This document shows, one piece after another, positions 29,490-41,640 of a DNA stretch of 64,000 nucleotides (position 1 is the stretch's first letter; every line of letters starts with the position of its first letter). The notes below the pieces were generated by a model. It was not told the DNA's origin and searched no databases. It saw only the letters and a list, made by a program, of their open reading frames with translations. Source of the stretch: Trichobilharzia szidati. Taxonomy: Eukaryota > Platyhelminthes > Trematoda > Strigeidida > Schistosomatidae. Position numbers and translations under genes: made by a program. Location: assembly GCA_944472155.2 (NCBI GenBank), contig OX235271.1, forward strand, positions 39,792,633 to 39,856,632, in the 5' to 3' direction.

Positions 29490-30115
29490 CAAAATCATAT
29501 AACTTGCAACATGTCTTGCAGCGACTGCGAGTTAGGTCAACTACATAGGTCAAACCAGTAGATGGAGGTAGTGGAATTGTCAAAACATAAGAATTTAGCC
29601 AAGGTTAGATCGGTAATTTAGAAAACAACTCAGCAGTTGCAATGCATGCATGCATTAAGACACAACCACACAATAGGTTGGGAGAGGGTTAAAACTCTAA
29701 AGAGTAATATAGGTAGGTGAAGAGGGAGGTCGACTACTGAATCTTTGTTCACTGAATCCACACCCAACATGTGCACTATGAATGAGTCATCAGCCATATT
29801 AGAAATATGGGAAAAACATTACTACCAATCAAATCAAGAGATCAGAAATAGTGGAATCATATAAATGAAGTTAGAATGTTGTGTGAGTACTTCGATATGA
29901 TTATGAGTAGCAATAAATTGTACTGGAAACGTGGTCATTACAAAGCATTACTGTATAACACTGTGAGACGTTGTTGATATGAGTATAAAACTTGAGCACT
30001 GTGACAGAGTACAAATAAAATCTTTTCCCTAAGGGACAGTGAGACTTATTAAATTTCAAATTAAATTTCATCCCCAATGGAATTATGTTCTACCACAGTG
30101 CACAAGTACTATTCT
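29490..30115 (+). pseudogene. Eroded C-terminus and terminus of a PLE
   Basis: Blocks match the 12.7-kb PLE: CTACATAGGTCAAACCAGTAG (YIGQTS), CATAAGAATTTAGCCAAGG (HKNLAK), ACACAACCACACAATAGG (HNHTIG), and GAATGAGTCATCAGCC. These are followed by the terminal core CAATAAATTGTACTGGAAACG. Frames are broken throughout. The end ACCACAGTGCACAAGTA near 30,095 matches the PLE tail. Confidence 0.7.
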
Positions 30116-30600
30116 TATATCAGTGATACTCATCAACTGTCTTCTTATAGTTATTTGGAATGTTCCTCCTCCTTTTCGATTAGTCCGTTACATTTGTTCA
30201 GTTACATAAAAGTCTCATTTCTCTGGTGTTTCTTGCCAGGAAGTTGTGGAATTTATTGTAATTATTTTACCTTCGAAAACTGAACCTGCGATTATAATCT
30301 TGTTGATTTATAATACCTATAACTAACTGTTTTGTATATTGTGACTGTTCAACTCTAACTAATATCTGTAATTGTATATATTATTGGATTTACACACCCA
30401 AGTCAGTGAGTCCATGGTTTTGATATTACTTTTGTTAGTGATACTACTGTTATGGGCTTTTATGTTATAGTCACTGCCCTTCCTGTTGTGAATTATTTTT
30501 TCCTTTTGCTGGTGTTGTACTGATTGCTTTATTCCTTGTTTTCCTGATTCTAACGGGAGCAACCCAAAAAGTCGCCCTCTGTAGACTATATATTAATGTA
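30116..30600. other. Intergenic, nothing recognised
   Basis: A pyrimidine-rich AT stretch with only short frames and no assignable content. Confidence 0.35.
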
Positions 30601-30619
30601 ACAACCCGCCCAGATTGCA

Positions 30620-31500
30620 AACGAGATGGAAAGATATGCTATTCAAGCACTGGAAATATGCGAAAGCAGACGGAATGGGAGTGGACTCACCAAATTTTCA
30701 ACGGGAGACTCAGTGATCTACACTGGTCACCCAAAAGATAACCACGCGCACACCGAGAGTGTGACTATCATGATGTCACCAATGGCAACGAAGGCCCTGA
30801 TGCAATGGGAGGCGATCTCGCCCAGGATAATGACCACCAGATTCAACTCCAAAGGAAGGAAAGTGTCAGTTATACAATGCTATGCACCGACAAACACCGC
30901 AGACCTCGAAACGAAAGAAGAATTCTACAGACAACTACAGGCAACAATGGACAATACTCCAGTTAGTGACATTAAAATACTGATGGGAGACATGAACGCC
31001 AAACTGGGACCAGACAACACAGGAAGGGAACTCATCATGGATAAAGAAGCTCTCGGAGAGATGAATGAAAATGGAGAACTCTTCGCCGACTTCTGCGGCT
31101 TCAATGAACTAGTGATTGGCGGCAGCGTTTACAAACACAAGAATATCAACAAAGCTACATGGGTGTCACCAGATGGGCGAACCAAAAACCAAATTGAATT
31201 CATCTCAATGCTGCTCAAGGAAGTGGAGACGCAGCTTACTGGACACAAAAGTAAGAAGAGGAGCAGACGTCAGTTCAGACCACTATCTCGTCCAAGGAAC
31301 ACTCCAAATCACATTAAGAACTTTCAAAAGAGCAGGAGCTGCAGATAGACCACAAACCAAGTTCAACACTCAAAAGCTGAAGGACCAGAATGCAAAGAAT
31401 ATATTCACTGCAAGCATAAGGAAAAAGGCGAAGACGAAAATCAACACTAGCGAAGAGACCAACGTCGAAAAGCACTGGAACAGCCTGAAAGCGATGTGAA
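30620..31500 (+). pseudogene. Non-LTR retrotransposon endonuclease domain
   Basis: The frame from 30,626 encodes an apurinic-like endonuclease: VSVIQCYAPTNTADLETKEE, FYRQLQATMDNTP, DIKILMGDMNAKLGPDNTGR, NGELFADFCGFNELVIGGSV, NINKATWVSPDGRTKNQIEF. The GDMNAK Asp/Asn and the NQI(D/E) region are typical catalytic blocks. After about 31,210 the domain continues in the frame 31,116-31,499 with WRRSLLDTKVRRGADVSSDH (the conserved SDH). The domain nicks target DNA in jockey/RTE-type elements. The N-terminus is truncated and at least one frameshift is present. Confidence 0.85.
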
Positions 31501-31511
31501 GTGAAACCTGC

Positions 31512-32760
31512 ATGGCAGTTCTAGGCAGAAAGAAAAGACAGGACAAACAGTGGCTCACAATGGACACATGGAGACCAATAGAAGAGAGAAGGATGGTGAA
31601 ACAAAACACTGTCCAGTGCATCGACGAGCAACAAAAGCAGGAGTTGAATGCAAGCCACAATACACTGAACAAAAGAGTAAAGAAGAGTTCCAGGGAAGAC
31701 AAAAGAAAGCATTATGAAACCATGGCAAGTGAAGCAGAACAAGCTGCAGTGCAGGCAAAGGAGACCTTGCGACACTATCAAACAACTATGTTCCTATCGG
31801 GGATAAGTTCAACACAAATTAAACCGGTGAAGGATGACAATGGGAAGTCAATCACCAAAGAGGTGGAGCAACTGAAACACTGAGCTGAACACTTCAAAAG
31901 ACTTCTAAATCGACCGCCACCTACAACGCGCCCAATAATACTAACAGCGGGAGCAGAACTACCAGTGGACGTCAAACCTCCGACGAAAACAGAAATCCAG
32001 AAGGCAGTAAAGATGCTTAACCTGGTAAAGCATCGGGACCAGATGGAATCCCAGCATAAGCATTGAAAATGGACCCCGAGACATCAGCGAACTTGATGAC
32101 ACCACTACTGGAGAAAGTGTGGAATGAAGGCAAATTACCCGAGGATTGGAAGAAAGGATACTTACTCAAACTAACAAAGAAAGGGGACTTAGGTCAATGC
32201 AAGTACTAGCGCGGCATCATGCTTCTATTCATACCGAGTAAAATACTAAGTCGCATCATCCTGGGGAGAATCGATTAAGCCCTGGATGAAAACATCGACC
32301 GGAACAGGAGGAACAAGTCATGAATCGATAAAATCGCAGCACCACGAATCATCATTTTACAGAGCTTGGAATGGTAGTCAGCTCTCTATCTCAACTTCAT
32401 CGACTTTTAAAAGGCCTTCGATAGTGCAGCATCGATCGAGAGGTGATTTGGAAACTACTTCGCTACTACGGGATGCCACCGACAATTATACATCTCATCC
32501 AACAGTTGTACGACAATGCTGCATGCCAAGTAATCCACAACGGGAAACTTACGGAATCATTCGAAGTGAAGACGAGAGTAAAACAAGCTGGCAGTGTACT
32601 ATCTTCAATGATTTTCCTGATTGTGGTAGACTGGATAATTAGACGGATAGCGGGCCAGGCAACTAGGAAACAGGAGACAGGCATAAAATGGACCTACACG
32701 AAAAACTTGGAGGATGTGGACTTCAACGATGACATATTTATGTCTGATTTGCCATAAACT
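31512..32760 (+). pseudogene. Non-LTR retrotransposon linker and RT domain
   Basis: 31,512-31,883 is the charged linker after the endonuclease. From 31,910 the RT follows in several frames: TKTEIQKAVKMLN, LTKKGDLGQC, EVIWKLLRYYGMPPTIIHLI, QQLYDNAACQVIHNGKLTES, VKTRVKQAGSVLSSMIFLIV, VDWIIRR and EDVDFNDDIFM. The motif normally FADD reads FNDD here. Stops and frameshifts occur near 31,880, 32,040, 32,330 and 32,430, so the element is dead. Confidence 0.85.
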
Positions 32761-32989
32761 GGAAAATATGCAAGTGAAAAGCAACAAGTTGGTAGAGGAA
32801 GCATCCAGAGAAGATAGAACTTCCTTCAGATGAACATGGAGAAACTAGAGGTGATGAAGATTCCAAGCCAGCAGCAACAGCTACAGCAACAACAACAGAA
32901 AACAATCAGCCAGCATAAATTGGAGGAATCTGAAAGAAGCGACATCTTTCACCTACCTACCTAACTAACTAATTACCAACCTACCTGTC

Positions 32990-33595
32990 AAGCATCGTTT
33001 CATCTATAGGCGGACGGAACTGATGGGGATATCAAAGCAAGGATCATCGGGAAAGCAAAGGAATCTCTCATTACCTAAAAGTCTGTGTGGAGGTCAACAG
33101 CACTCAACATGAAATAAATTGGATCCGAATTTTCAACTCCAGTGTGAAATCCGTTCTACTATACGGATCAGACACTTGGCACCACGTCATGAAAGGCGCT
33201 CCGAACAAACTACAGACCTTCATCAATAGCTGTCCTCGCCCATTACTCAAGATCAGATGGCCGAAAAAGATCAACAGCAGGGATCACTGAAAACGAGCCA
33301 ACCAGGAACCAGTTGCACAACAAATATGCAGGAAGAAATAGAGGTGGATTGACCATACTCTGGGAAAACCATCTAGTGACATCACACGCCAGACCATCAC
33401 TCAATTAGAACCCGAACGGGAAGCGACAAGTTTATCGTCAGTTCAAGGGAGATATGGAGGAAGTCAGTGAGGAGGAGATGACAGCATGTGGGCAGACGAG
33501 GAGCCAGGTGAAAACGTTGGCAGAGAACCGAATGCAATGGAGATATGAGGCTGAAGCCCTATGTTCCTCTAGGAACTAAAGAAAATAATAATAAT
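32990..33595 (+). pseudogene. Non-LTR retrotransposon C-terminal region
   Basis: NSSVKSVLLYGSDTWHHVMK, then NKLQTFINSCPRPLLKIRWP, followed in broken frames by a WIDHTLGKPSSDITRQ block and a final region ending LCSSRN. A TAATAATAAT-type 3' tail follows. The same C-terminus recurs at 46.6-47.1 and 60.35-60.64 kb. Confidence 0.8.
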
Positions 33596-33699
33596 CCTCA
33601 AGGATCGAAAAACAACAAATTAGTTGGGTATCTCAACCAACTTTGTGATTATTTTACTCTTTCATCCTAGGCTGTATATAATTTCCCAGATGTTTTCAT

Positions 33700-34262
33700 A
33701 TCATTTGTTAACTTATTCCTAAATATTTTTCCTTGTTCCTTATTGCTCTCTCATTCTGATGCTTCCCTTTGCGGTTGTGTGGTGAAGGTGATAATATGTT
33801 GTTCTTTGACTACGATTTTGTTTGAGTGAGTCAGGGTTGTTCTGGTCTTGAGTAACCTGAGAGAAATGTTTCGTCTGTGGTTCTTGCTGAAAGATTTGAT
33901 TTTACTTTGTTGTGAATATTCTTCGTGATTCTCAGAAATTGATCAATCCCAGAAAACTTCTGAGTTGTGTCAGTGATGTGGTTAGAGGATACTGCTTGAT
34001 GGTATCCATTCCTTTAAGCATCGGTAAGATCCCTGTAGTGTCAATGACCTGCTACGGGAATACCACCGTCTATGCCGCATAAACGCATTTTGGTTTATCA
34101 CCATGCCGTTGTATTCCAGTTTGCATAAGACTGTCTTAATGTGATCCTCACGTGTGCTTATATGCTGGCTGATGACGAATATGTCATCTATGTGCGCTTT
34201 GGCGGTGGAAGTTCACAATGCAAGTCATCCATAAATCCTTGACACGTTTGTGCAACATACTG
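33700..34262 (-). pseudogene. Ty3/gypsy reverse transcriptase scrap
   Basis: On the minus strand FMDDLHCELPPP is followed, one frame away, by HIDDIFVISQHISTREDHIK, TVLCKLEYNGMVINQNAFM. Further on, blocks like YPLTTSLTQLRSF.G and INF appear. The order FMD..YIDDI..H..V...L...G..IN..K and L.QLRSFLG is the gypsy RT palm and thumb. Tyr of YxDD is His here. Several frameshifts. Adjoins the outer end of palindrome 2. Confidence 0.65.
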
Positions 34263-34282
34263 GAGATCAAATGTCATTCGCA

Positions 34283-35060
34283 TTAAACGACAAACTGATT
34301 AAAGAAGCTGCCAGAGGAGACACGACTACAGGTGAATATAGACAAGATGCAGGTTATGAAGGTAACCAACCAACAGCAACAACCAGCACCAATCACACCC
34401 AACAAGGGAAATTCAACGGAGGTTACTCCCTTCAATTATCCAGCCAGGAAGCACGGACTCAACTACAGGTGGACAGCACGGATAAAGACGTCAAAGTCAG
34501 TCAGACTCGGAAGGGCGGGATACATCTTCATCAATCTGAAATCAGTGTGGAAATCTTCTACACTCCATCTCAGCATAAAGAACAAGATTCGGATTTTCAA
34601 CACAAATGTCAAGCCAGTCAGTCACTTATTCCATATGGGTCAGAAACTTGCAAAGTCCTTGACGAAACGCATTTCTCATAAGTTGCAGACAATTGCCAAC
34701 AGCTGCCTCCTTCCCTGGCTCCACACTGAAGATGAGATGTCTTGACAGGAGGAATCATCAACAAGAAACTATGGTGATGAACAAACCAAGAGCCGATCTC
34801 TCAACAAATGTGTAGGAGAGAATGGAGATGGATTGGACACATACCACTGAGGAAACTGCCGAACGACATCACACATCAGACCATCACTCAAGTGGAACTC
34901 GAATGGGAAACGACGAGTGGGTCGTCGGTGTGAGGGTGACATGAATGATATTTTGTGAGTTGGAGGAGGATATGACAGATTGCGAGCGATCGTTGGCTTT
35001 GTTGAGGAGGAGAGAAGAATGTAGAAGAAGGTGAGGTTGTGTTGTTGATACCGTAAACTC
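34283..35060 (+). pseudogene. Non-LTR retrotransposon 3' fragment
   Basis: NYRWTARIKTSKSVRLGRAG, YIFINLKSVWKSSTLHLSIK, NKIRIFNTNVKPVSHLFHMG and SHKLQTIANSCLLPWLHTED are C-terminal blocks of the same family as 30.6-33.6 kb (compare SSVKSVLLYGS..LQTFINSC). Frames shift near 34,745. Mirrored at 58,750-59,610, so it was present before the palindrome formed. Confidence 0.75.
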
Positions 35061-36034
35061 CAATGAAAACTCAAGGAAATGATAAGAGTATTTATTACCG
35101 TCAAGTGTTAATGAAAGATTAATTTGAATGAATGGTCACTGAGAAGTGCAATTCATAAGGATTAATCTACTTTCTATTTACACAATTAATGGTTGTGTAA
35201 TCCAACCGCTTTTAGATTATCAAACCAGACGATTCAAATTCTACAATTCTACAATGTGATCTTTCAAATAGTGGATCTATGAGAATTAGATTGATTTGAA
35301 CGCAGATGTTTTCAACAACCGATTTTAGTTAAAGAACCACTGTAAACCAGTAAACGGTAGATGTCTTTATCGTTCTAGTCTGTGACTTCTCAACTTAAGA
35401 TATTATGGGGCATTTTCATAATTCAGCTGAAGCTGTCGTCAGATCTAGTTTATGTATTCATCAGGAGAAATTCAGCGTTAACTAATTACCTTGGAGGATT
35501 GGAAAGTCAACATCAGCCTCATCAAATTTTGAGCACGTCTTATTATGTCACTTTGAAACCTAAATATAGAACAAATAACTGTTCTCATGAGGATTTATTA
35601 CATCATTATTAATACCAAGTAGCTATTCAGCTAACACTTGATATAAAAATACTCAGCCATAAGATCAATAGAATACCTATGAAAAGAATGATGAACTATT
35701 CGAATGACATCAAAAAATATTCCCCCAAAAATATAGAGAATGACTACATGTTCTCAAAATATCTGAAAATTCCATACGAATGAAAAGCACACCAGGGTAT
35801 CTTCTTTTGAACAATAGCTATCGCCGACAAAATCGAATCTTTTATTTAAGCCAACAATCCATTCTCCGAAAAAAAAATATCCCGATACTGAGCTATCCAT
35901 TAAATGTACAATTTTTTCTTCATGAGCGTGTTTCACTTCATTTTTCGATGATACTACATTATCTCAATCGGCCTAAAAAGATTCATTTGCGTGTTACTAT
36001 TTATGTGTAATAACATGTGAAAAATTTGTTGGAT

Positions 36035-36365
36035 TTATTCATGAAAAAACATCAAATGGAGAATTATTGAAGGCTAGAACTGAACAGCCGTTTCATCCTA
36101 CTTTGAGACTATTCAATTGTGAGCAGACATAACGACATTAAGGATCCGACTTGAGATCTTCAGGTTACGCAGCCCAGCTCGTTAACTCATCCAGTCATTT
36201 GGATCAGAATTCAGTTACTCATGAATTCGTGATACAATACTATCGTCATCAGTCAGTAAATCTCCATTAGAGTGATTCAGTGGTCAGTGAGCTCAGCCTT
36301 GTAATATGCAGGTACTGGAACCGATCCCTGGTGTGACTGCGTGGGCGACTTGCGAAAGAGCCCCA
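36035..36365. repeat. Hammerhead SINE (second family) pair
   Basis: Minus copy 36,035-36,240: on that strand AATAGTCTCAAAGTAGGAT then GAAACGGCTGTTCAG. A plus-strand head follows at 36,275-36,360 (AGTGATTCAGTGGTCAGTG, GGAACCGATCCC). Mirrored near 57,500-57,835. Confidence 0.55.
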
Positions 36366-37210
36366 AAATAGAATGTTACGTTTGACTAGTTTATGACAGA
36401 AAGACTGTTTGAACAATCTTTTCACAGTATCAAAATCTATTTGGACGTTCCAATTAAATCTGTAAGAATTATTCTCTACTCTCAGAGGCTGTATTTCATC
36501 ATTTTGACATTTGCATATCACATGTTGACTTAATCCTAATTCCTTGTCTCTGTGCCTGCTTTATCTCTAATTTTATAATGCGTCTCTTTTCGGTTGTGTG
36601 TACATTGATCATGTGTTGAGTGACGTAATTTTGTTTGACTGAATGAAGGTCATTCCTCACCTATGACTGCCCACACCAATGGTCAGTATGTGATTGTTGT
36701 GGACAAAGTTTTCCATCCCAGCTTTGTGTGAATATTCTACTTGATTCTGAGCACTCGTTTTGCACTTAGACTGGACTGTAAAGCTGCCCAACGGCATTGC
36801 TCAGGTCATTTCGAGTTGTTAACGTTGTCACAGTTTAAAAAAACCGTAGAACTATTCAAAGACAACCTTCTTTTTCTTATTTTCTCGAGTGGTTCGTGAT
36901 TGTGCGTGTCTTAAGGAAGTTCTGCCAGCCGTACAGTAGGAGACATGGAACGCTTTCCTGTGTCTAGATCATAACGAGCCGGTTTAGTCTGCGTATAGTT
37001 CCCCTGATTTTCAATTACTTTTGTAAGTGATATTAGTTCGTGACAAATGCGAACAACCTAACAACTGAAATAAATCCAAATCCCCACAATTCTCATAATC
37101 GAATTAAGTCAAAGGACAACACAAAGCAGTTACATATTTTAAGTCAAGAACAGATTTCGATGAACGATGGTATATAAGACTGAGTAACTGCTATGAAATG
37201 TTGAATATTA

Positions 37211-37780
37211 CCTTGGTGAGAGCTGGCTGCTAACCAAATCGGTAGACAGTAATTTACGTCAACGTTTACGTGCTCAATATTCGTCATGAGAAAAGAACAG
37301 TAACAAAGGCTGACTCAACAAACAATCACAGCACACTTGGTTCGCGTAGGCGGATACAATTAGCAGTTATCAGATGATCTGACCTTGAAGAAACAGCCAC
37401 AAAGGAATGAAACATTAACTAACGTTCAGTGAGAAACAACCACCAATCAGAAGACTGTGTTTGTCTGCTAACAGTAATCTATATTAACGTACATTAAAAT
37501 CTATAAATATGTGTTGATTTTCCTTAATAAACGATCTGTCGCCTGGCCCTTGTCTTCTGTTGTTACATTTGGTGTCGCTGCCTACCGACAAATGGAAAGC
37601 CTATGCCCTGCAGTTTTTGATGGAGACACAAGGATCTTCGGGCAGGACTTTGAGTCTTCTTTGCAATTGAATGGTGTTGAAGATCTGCCAGCGATGAGGC
37701 TGCTACTTGGGACGCTGCTGGGAGGTCGGAAGAAAGCAGCATATGAAAGTGTCAGGCGAAATGCCTATGAATGTGCGACA
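37211..37780 (+). mobile_element. LTR with start of internal region, truncated
   Basis: 37,211-37,567 is a diverged LTR of the family of the solo LTR at 39,465-39,747 (GAGCTGGCTGCTAACCAAAT.., ..CGCCTGGCCCTTGTCTTCTG then TTGTTACA). A TGGTGTCGCTGCC sequence follows at 37,571 in the primer-binding position. The open frame from 37,590 (MESLCPAVFDGDTRIFGQDF, ESSLQLNGVEDLPAMRLLLG, TLLGGRKKAAYESVRRNAYE) may be the start of a gag-like protein. It is cut off at about 37,780, where palindrome-arm sequence resumes. Confidence 0.55.
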
Positions 37781-38694
37781 GGGTCAGGCAAACAGTTTCG
37801 ACTGCAAAACTCACTGGATGATTCTATTTAGAATCTCAGAAAGAGGGATATGATTACCTTCGAAACTGCAGATACGCCTTGCTGACAGGTTAGTGTCAAC
37901 TAACATAAATCCTGGGTGAAGCAAGGCTTCCGGTGGCCGATCGCCTCCAACCATCTAAAACCATGTTTACTGCAAATAATTCGTATTCTAACATTATCAG
38001 TTAAAACTAGTGTAATAATGATAGTCCTCTGAATAGGAGCTGACCGAAATCCCTCACTGTCGTTTTCTTTTCATACTAAAATATGCAAATTTCTAATGTT
38101 GTCCGTCTAGGAGTAACTAATCCCAAGTGTTTCGTAATCAAATTCTATTCAGTTGTTTGTTTACATTTCACGTTTAAGACAAAATAAAGTATCGAATTGT
38201 TATGATGAAAGATAATCCTACTAAAATTAGGTTACACAATACTTCAATTCGATTTCTGTCATAATTACGCATAACATAGATTAAAAGTGAATACAATTTT
38301 CATTAATACAATGAATGACAATCCATTCAAAGGATAAGAATTATGAGCTGTATCTGAAACACTCTCTCATTATATCGTCATAAATAGAAATAAGCAAAAA
38401 ACAATATCGTTTTCAATTAGAACTTCTTCAGGCTGTACTCTCATGTAAATAACTTCTTTATCAATGGAAATTTTTAACCAATGACAGTGAGTTTGTGGAT
38501 CAAAAACAATGTCTTCAATATTGTTAACGTGTCAGTAACAATGATCATCATGATAATATCAAAAATACTCATGATAAGGACAATGATAACAAAAGTGCAA
38601 GTGTGGTGGTGGGATACAGACAATGACGTCCAACGGAATATTATTATTTTCACAGTAAGAATCATTGAATTTGTGTTGGTGGTAACGTCTATTT

Positions 38695-38892
38695 ATTTAT
38701 TTTATTTTATTTATTTTAATTTACAGCTTGATTCCATACCGTATTTTCAGTACAAATGTGGAATTTTCAGCATAGATATCGGTAGCCCAAATTCAGGCCG
38801 ACCATAGATATCAGGTGTGCGCCGGCAGGGGATCGAACCTCGGACCATGTGCATGGTCGGCGAGAGTCCTAACCACTGTGCCACCGACGCAC
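38695..38892 (-). repeat. tRNA-derived SINE, left arm only
   Basis: Complete head on the minus strand: TGCGTCGGTGGCACAGTGG, GACCATGCACATGGTC, B box GAGGTTCGATCCCC, CCGGCGCA. The 7-bp acceptor stem GCGTCGG/CCGGCGC is intact. The corresponding position in the right arm (about 55,260-55,285) lacks it. Confidence 0.85.
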
Positions 38893-39460
38893 AATACTGC
38901 ATTAGCAACAGAATACTATGTGTGTATTTGAACATTCTATTTCATGTCGTTTACTGTTAACCAAAATCACAAGCTCAGTGACTGGTTAAAGAACACGAAC
39001 TGTGTAGATGTAAATAGCCGTTTGATCACTTGAAAATAAACCTTCTGCTTCCGTGTCTCGCCCTCTGCTGTTACACATGTAGCTGATGCTGGTGACAATA
39101 AGAATAATGAAGGTAGTGTGATAACGGTAAACAATTCAGTAACAAAAAAATAAGACCAAATTCTGATAAACTTAAAAGTTTCGCATTACTAACGACCAGT
39201 GAATGACAATCAGGGTGTTAATAAATAACACAGAATTATGAAAGAAATAAAGGATAAAAGTTGGCGGGATGATTTAATGAGATTTACCTAGGCTAAGGGA
39301 GAGACAGAGGTAGAGCAAGCTCATTTTTGCATATAGAGACTGGTGTTGTACTCTGGAATTCCCATACTTCTGCTTTGTGTAGAAGCCGGGTTCAAATGTC
39401 GTTCGAATTGTTCGATGTTGTGTGTGATAAATAACACTAAGGCCACTTCTTCTGTCCATT

Positions 39461-39464
39461 TTGT
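39461..39464. repeat. 4-bp target-site duplication of solo LTR
   Basis: TTGT here and at 39,748-39,751. The uninterrupted sequence, with a single copy, is in the right arm near 54,685. Confidence 0.75.
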
Positions 39465-39747
39465 TGTAACAACAGAAGACAAGGGCCAGGCAACAGAACG
39501 TTTATTACGGGAAATCAACACATATTTATAGATTTTGATGTACATTATTGTAGGTTAATGTTAGTAGAAAATACAGTCTGTTGATTGGTTGTTTCTCACA
39601 CAAAGTTAACCTTGCATCTCTTGTGGCTGTGTCAGTTCATCTATATGTTAAGTGTATCCGCCTGTCCATCTTGACCTTGTTTTCACATGACTAACATTGA
39701 CCTCAATTACTGTCAACCAATTTGGCTAGCAGCCATCTCTCACCACA
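39465..39747 (-). mobile_element. Solo LTR
   Basis: 283 bp, in sense TGTGGTGAGAGATGGCTGC.. to ..CTTCTGTTGTTACA, with TG..CA ends and 4-bp duplicated flanks. There is no internal region, so it is the product of LTR-LTR recombination. Same family as the LTR at 37,211. Inserted after palindrome 2 formed, since the right arm has the empty site. Confidence 0.85.
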
Positions 39748-40023
39748 TTGTGACTGCCGTCAATCAAACAAGACAAAATAGAGCTTCTTATGGATACTGT
39801 CTGGTGGTCATTTCCAAACAATGAAAGAAAATATATAAAAATTACATTCGTGAAATATGAAAATAAACTGAAATAAATAATCTAAACGTTTCATTCGGTG
39901 GGCTGACCCGAATTTCTTCCGGGAGGGTCATTCATGGTAATGGATAACGGAATATGATAAATTTATGTATGCGAAATACAATCAATAATATCTGTGAGCG
40001 GGATAACAATTATATACCACTTG

Positions 40024-40533
40024 TCAGCTTTTCCGTAAGAATATATGCATAAGCGGGAAAAATAGATTCAGCCTGAAAACACATGAAAGAAGATGTTCAG
40101 TAAGGAGTTTGTTGATCTGAATAGTTGTTCGCCCTACATAACCTTCTACACAGGAGCAGCTAAACTTGTGAATGCACACAGAGCTGGCACAGTCAGGTGG
40201 TAGATCTTTCGCTGAATCAATGATAATTGGTCGGCTGGGACGTGATAAACAAAGAGTGACTGTATCATAAATCCGTTTTGTGACTGTGGATGATTTTAGA
40301 TATAGGGCTTCACTGACCGCCTTCTCATTGAATTGCGGCTCCAGGAACAACTGGTGCGTATTTGATCCACAACCCATCATCATCATCGATTGAATTTTTA
40401 TACAGAGTAATGTCTGAAGAAGATCTAAGTGAAAACCATATTGTTCGCCTATATGTTTCGTTTTAATCTTAACAACTGGAACATCTAGTGATAAAGTAAC
40501 AAATATACTCTGCAACTCAGACAATCTCATCAA
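40024..40533 (-). pseudogene. PLE GIY-YIG fragment (left arm)
   Basis: The 169-residue frame contains VPVVKIKTKHIGEQYGFHLD, LEPQFNEKAVSEALYLKSST, CIHKFSCSCVEGYVGRTTIQ (Cys pair, YVG in place of YIG, Arg) and LLTEHLLSC. Mirrored at 53,935-54,416. C-terminal family ending is not present. Confidence 0.7.
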
Positions 40534-41029
40534 GGATAAATCACTTGTGGTGTAAATATAGCTCTAATTTACAATTACACAGTAAAGTTTTAAAAAGGCG
40601 ATTGCAGTGAAGAAAACTTTCCTTTCGACGAAGTCATCAACTAGGCTGTACATTCATGTATTTATTATACTAAATGTGTGAGAAAGTTTCAGTATTATTT
40701 CCGGTCAAAGGTTAAATTAATAAAACTACAATGTGTAATAATCAGAAACGTCGATTAGAAAAGACATAATGAGATCATAATTATCGGAAAACTTGACTGT
40801 TTGTACAAATTACGGATTAAGGACGTAGTAATAAGAAAATAGGCAGGAAATTCGGACATATTAAAAACGGCGAGCAAATCCAGTAATCTAGATAGGAATT
40901 GACAACTCAGAAAGAACAGAAATAAACGGGAAGGTTTCACAACAAAGGCAATAGAGTAATCATTATTGGTGACATTGACATTTCATGATGTCCATGCTAG
41001 GGACAACGGTTCAACAGATTTCTTTCAAA

Positions 41030-41640
41030 TAGCGTGTACTTGAGTTTTGGATCGTCAATGCCTCAGCTTTTCCTAGATGCCTAGATTTCACTCGATTTGA
41101 AAAGTCTGACCGGATCTTGTATATGACTTTGAAGGACTATTCGAATGTAGCTGAATATCCTGAATTCACCAGATCACCTGTTGCCGAACTGTATACACCC
41201 TTCCGTTCTGCCTCTGCTAACCATGCTGCAAAGTGTTCCCTATGCTTCTTACGAGTGCACGCATGGTACGACCAATGTACTCGGCTCCACACGAGCATGC
41301 GAACTGGTATATGCACGATAAAGGAACCAAATTCACCATCTTGTGTTTCACGCGTTGGCTGAATAGTTTCTTGCAGAGAAATGTTACTCGTTAGCTGGTG
41401 GAAGAGTATGCTTTACTGAGAGACTTCGAAAGCCATCCATGGAGAATTTCTGCTTCGATATCACTTTCAAATTCGAGGTTAAGTATCAGCATCATTTTGG
41501 TGGCGACGTGAACATTTCCAGTCGCTTTAACTTTGGTTTTACATTCGTGTCTGTGAATCTGTGTGGGAGTCCATTTCCTATCAAGATGCCTCAGAGAATG
41601 CACAATTCGTTGGCTATTCAATCCTCAATGAAAATCCTAT
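41030..41640 (-). pseudogene. PLE GIY-YIG fragment (left arm)
   Basis: Minus-strand text reads, in broken frames, an AFSTSLR..F block, a CSCG-type entry around 41,290, and a GVYSSATGDLVNSGYSA stretch corresponding to the right-arm copy at 52,827-53,400. Stops interrupt each piece. Confidence 0.65.

Noticed and set aside
40755..40940. A 61-residue frame identical in both palindrome 2 arms (mirror at 53,500-53,685)
   Set aside because: Hydrophobic, low-complexity translation of AT-rich non-coding sequence between PLE pieces; nucleotide identity in this stretch explains it.
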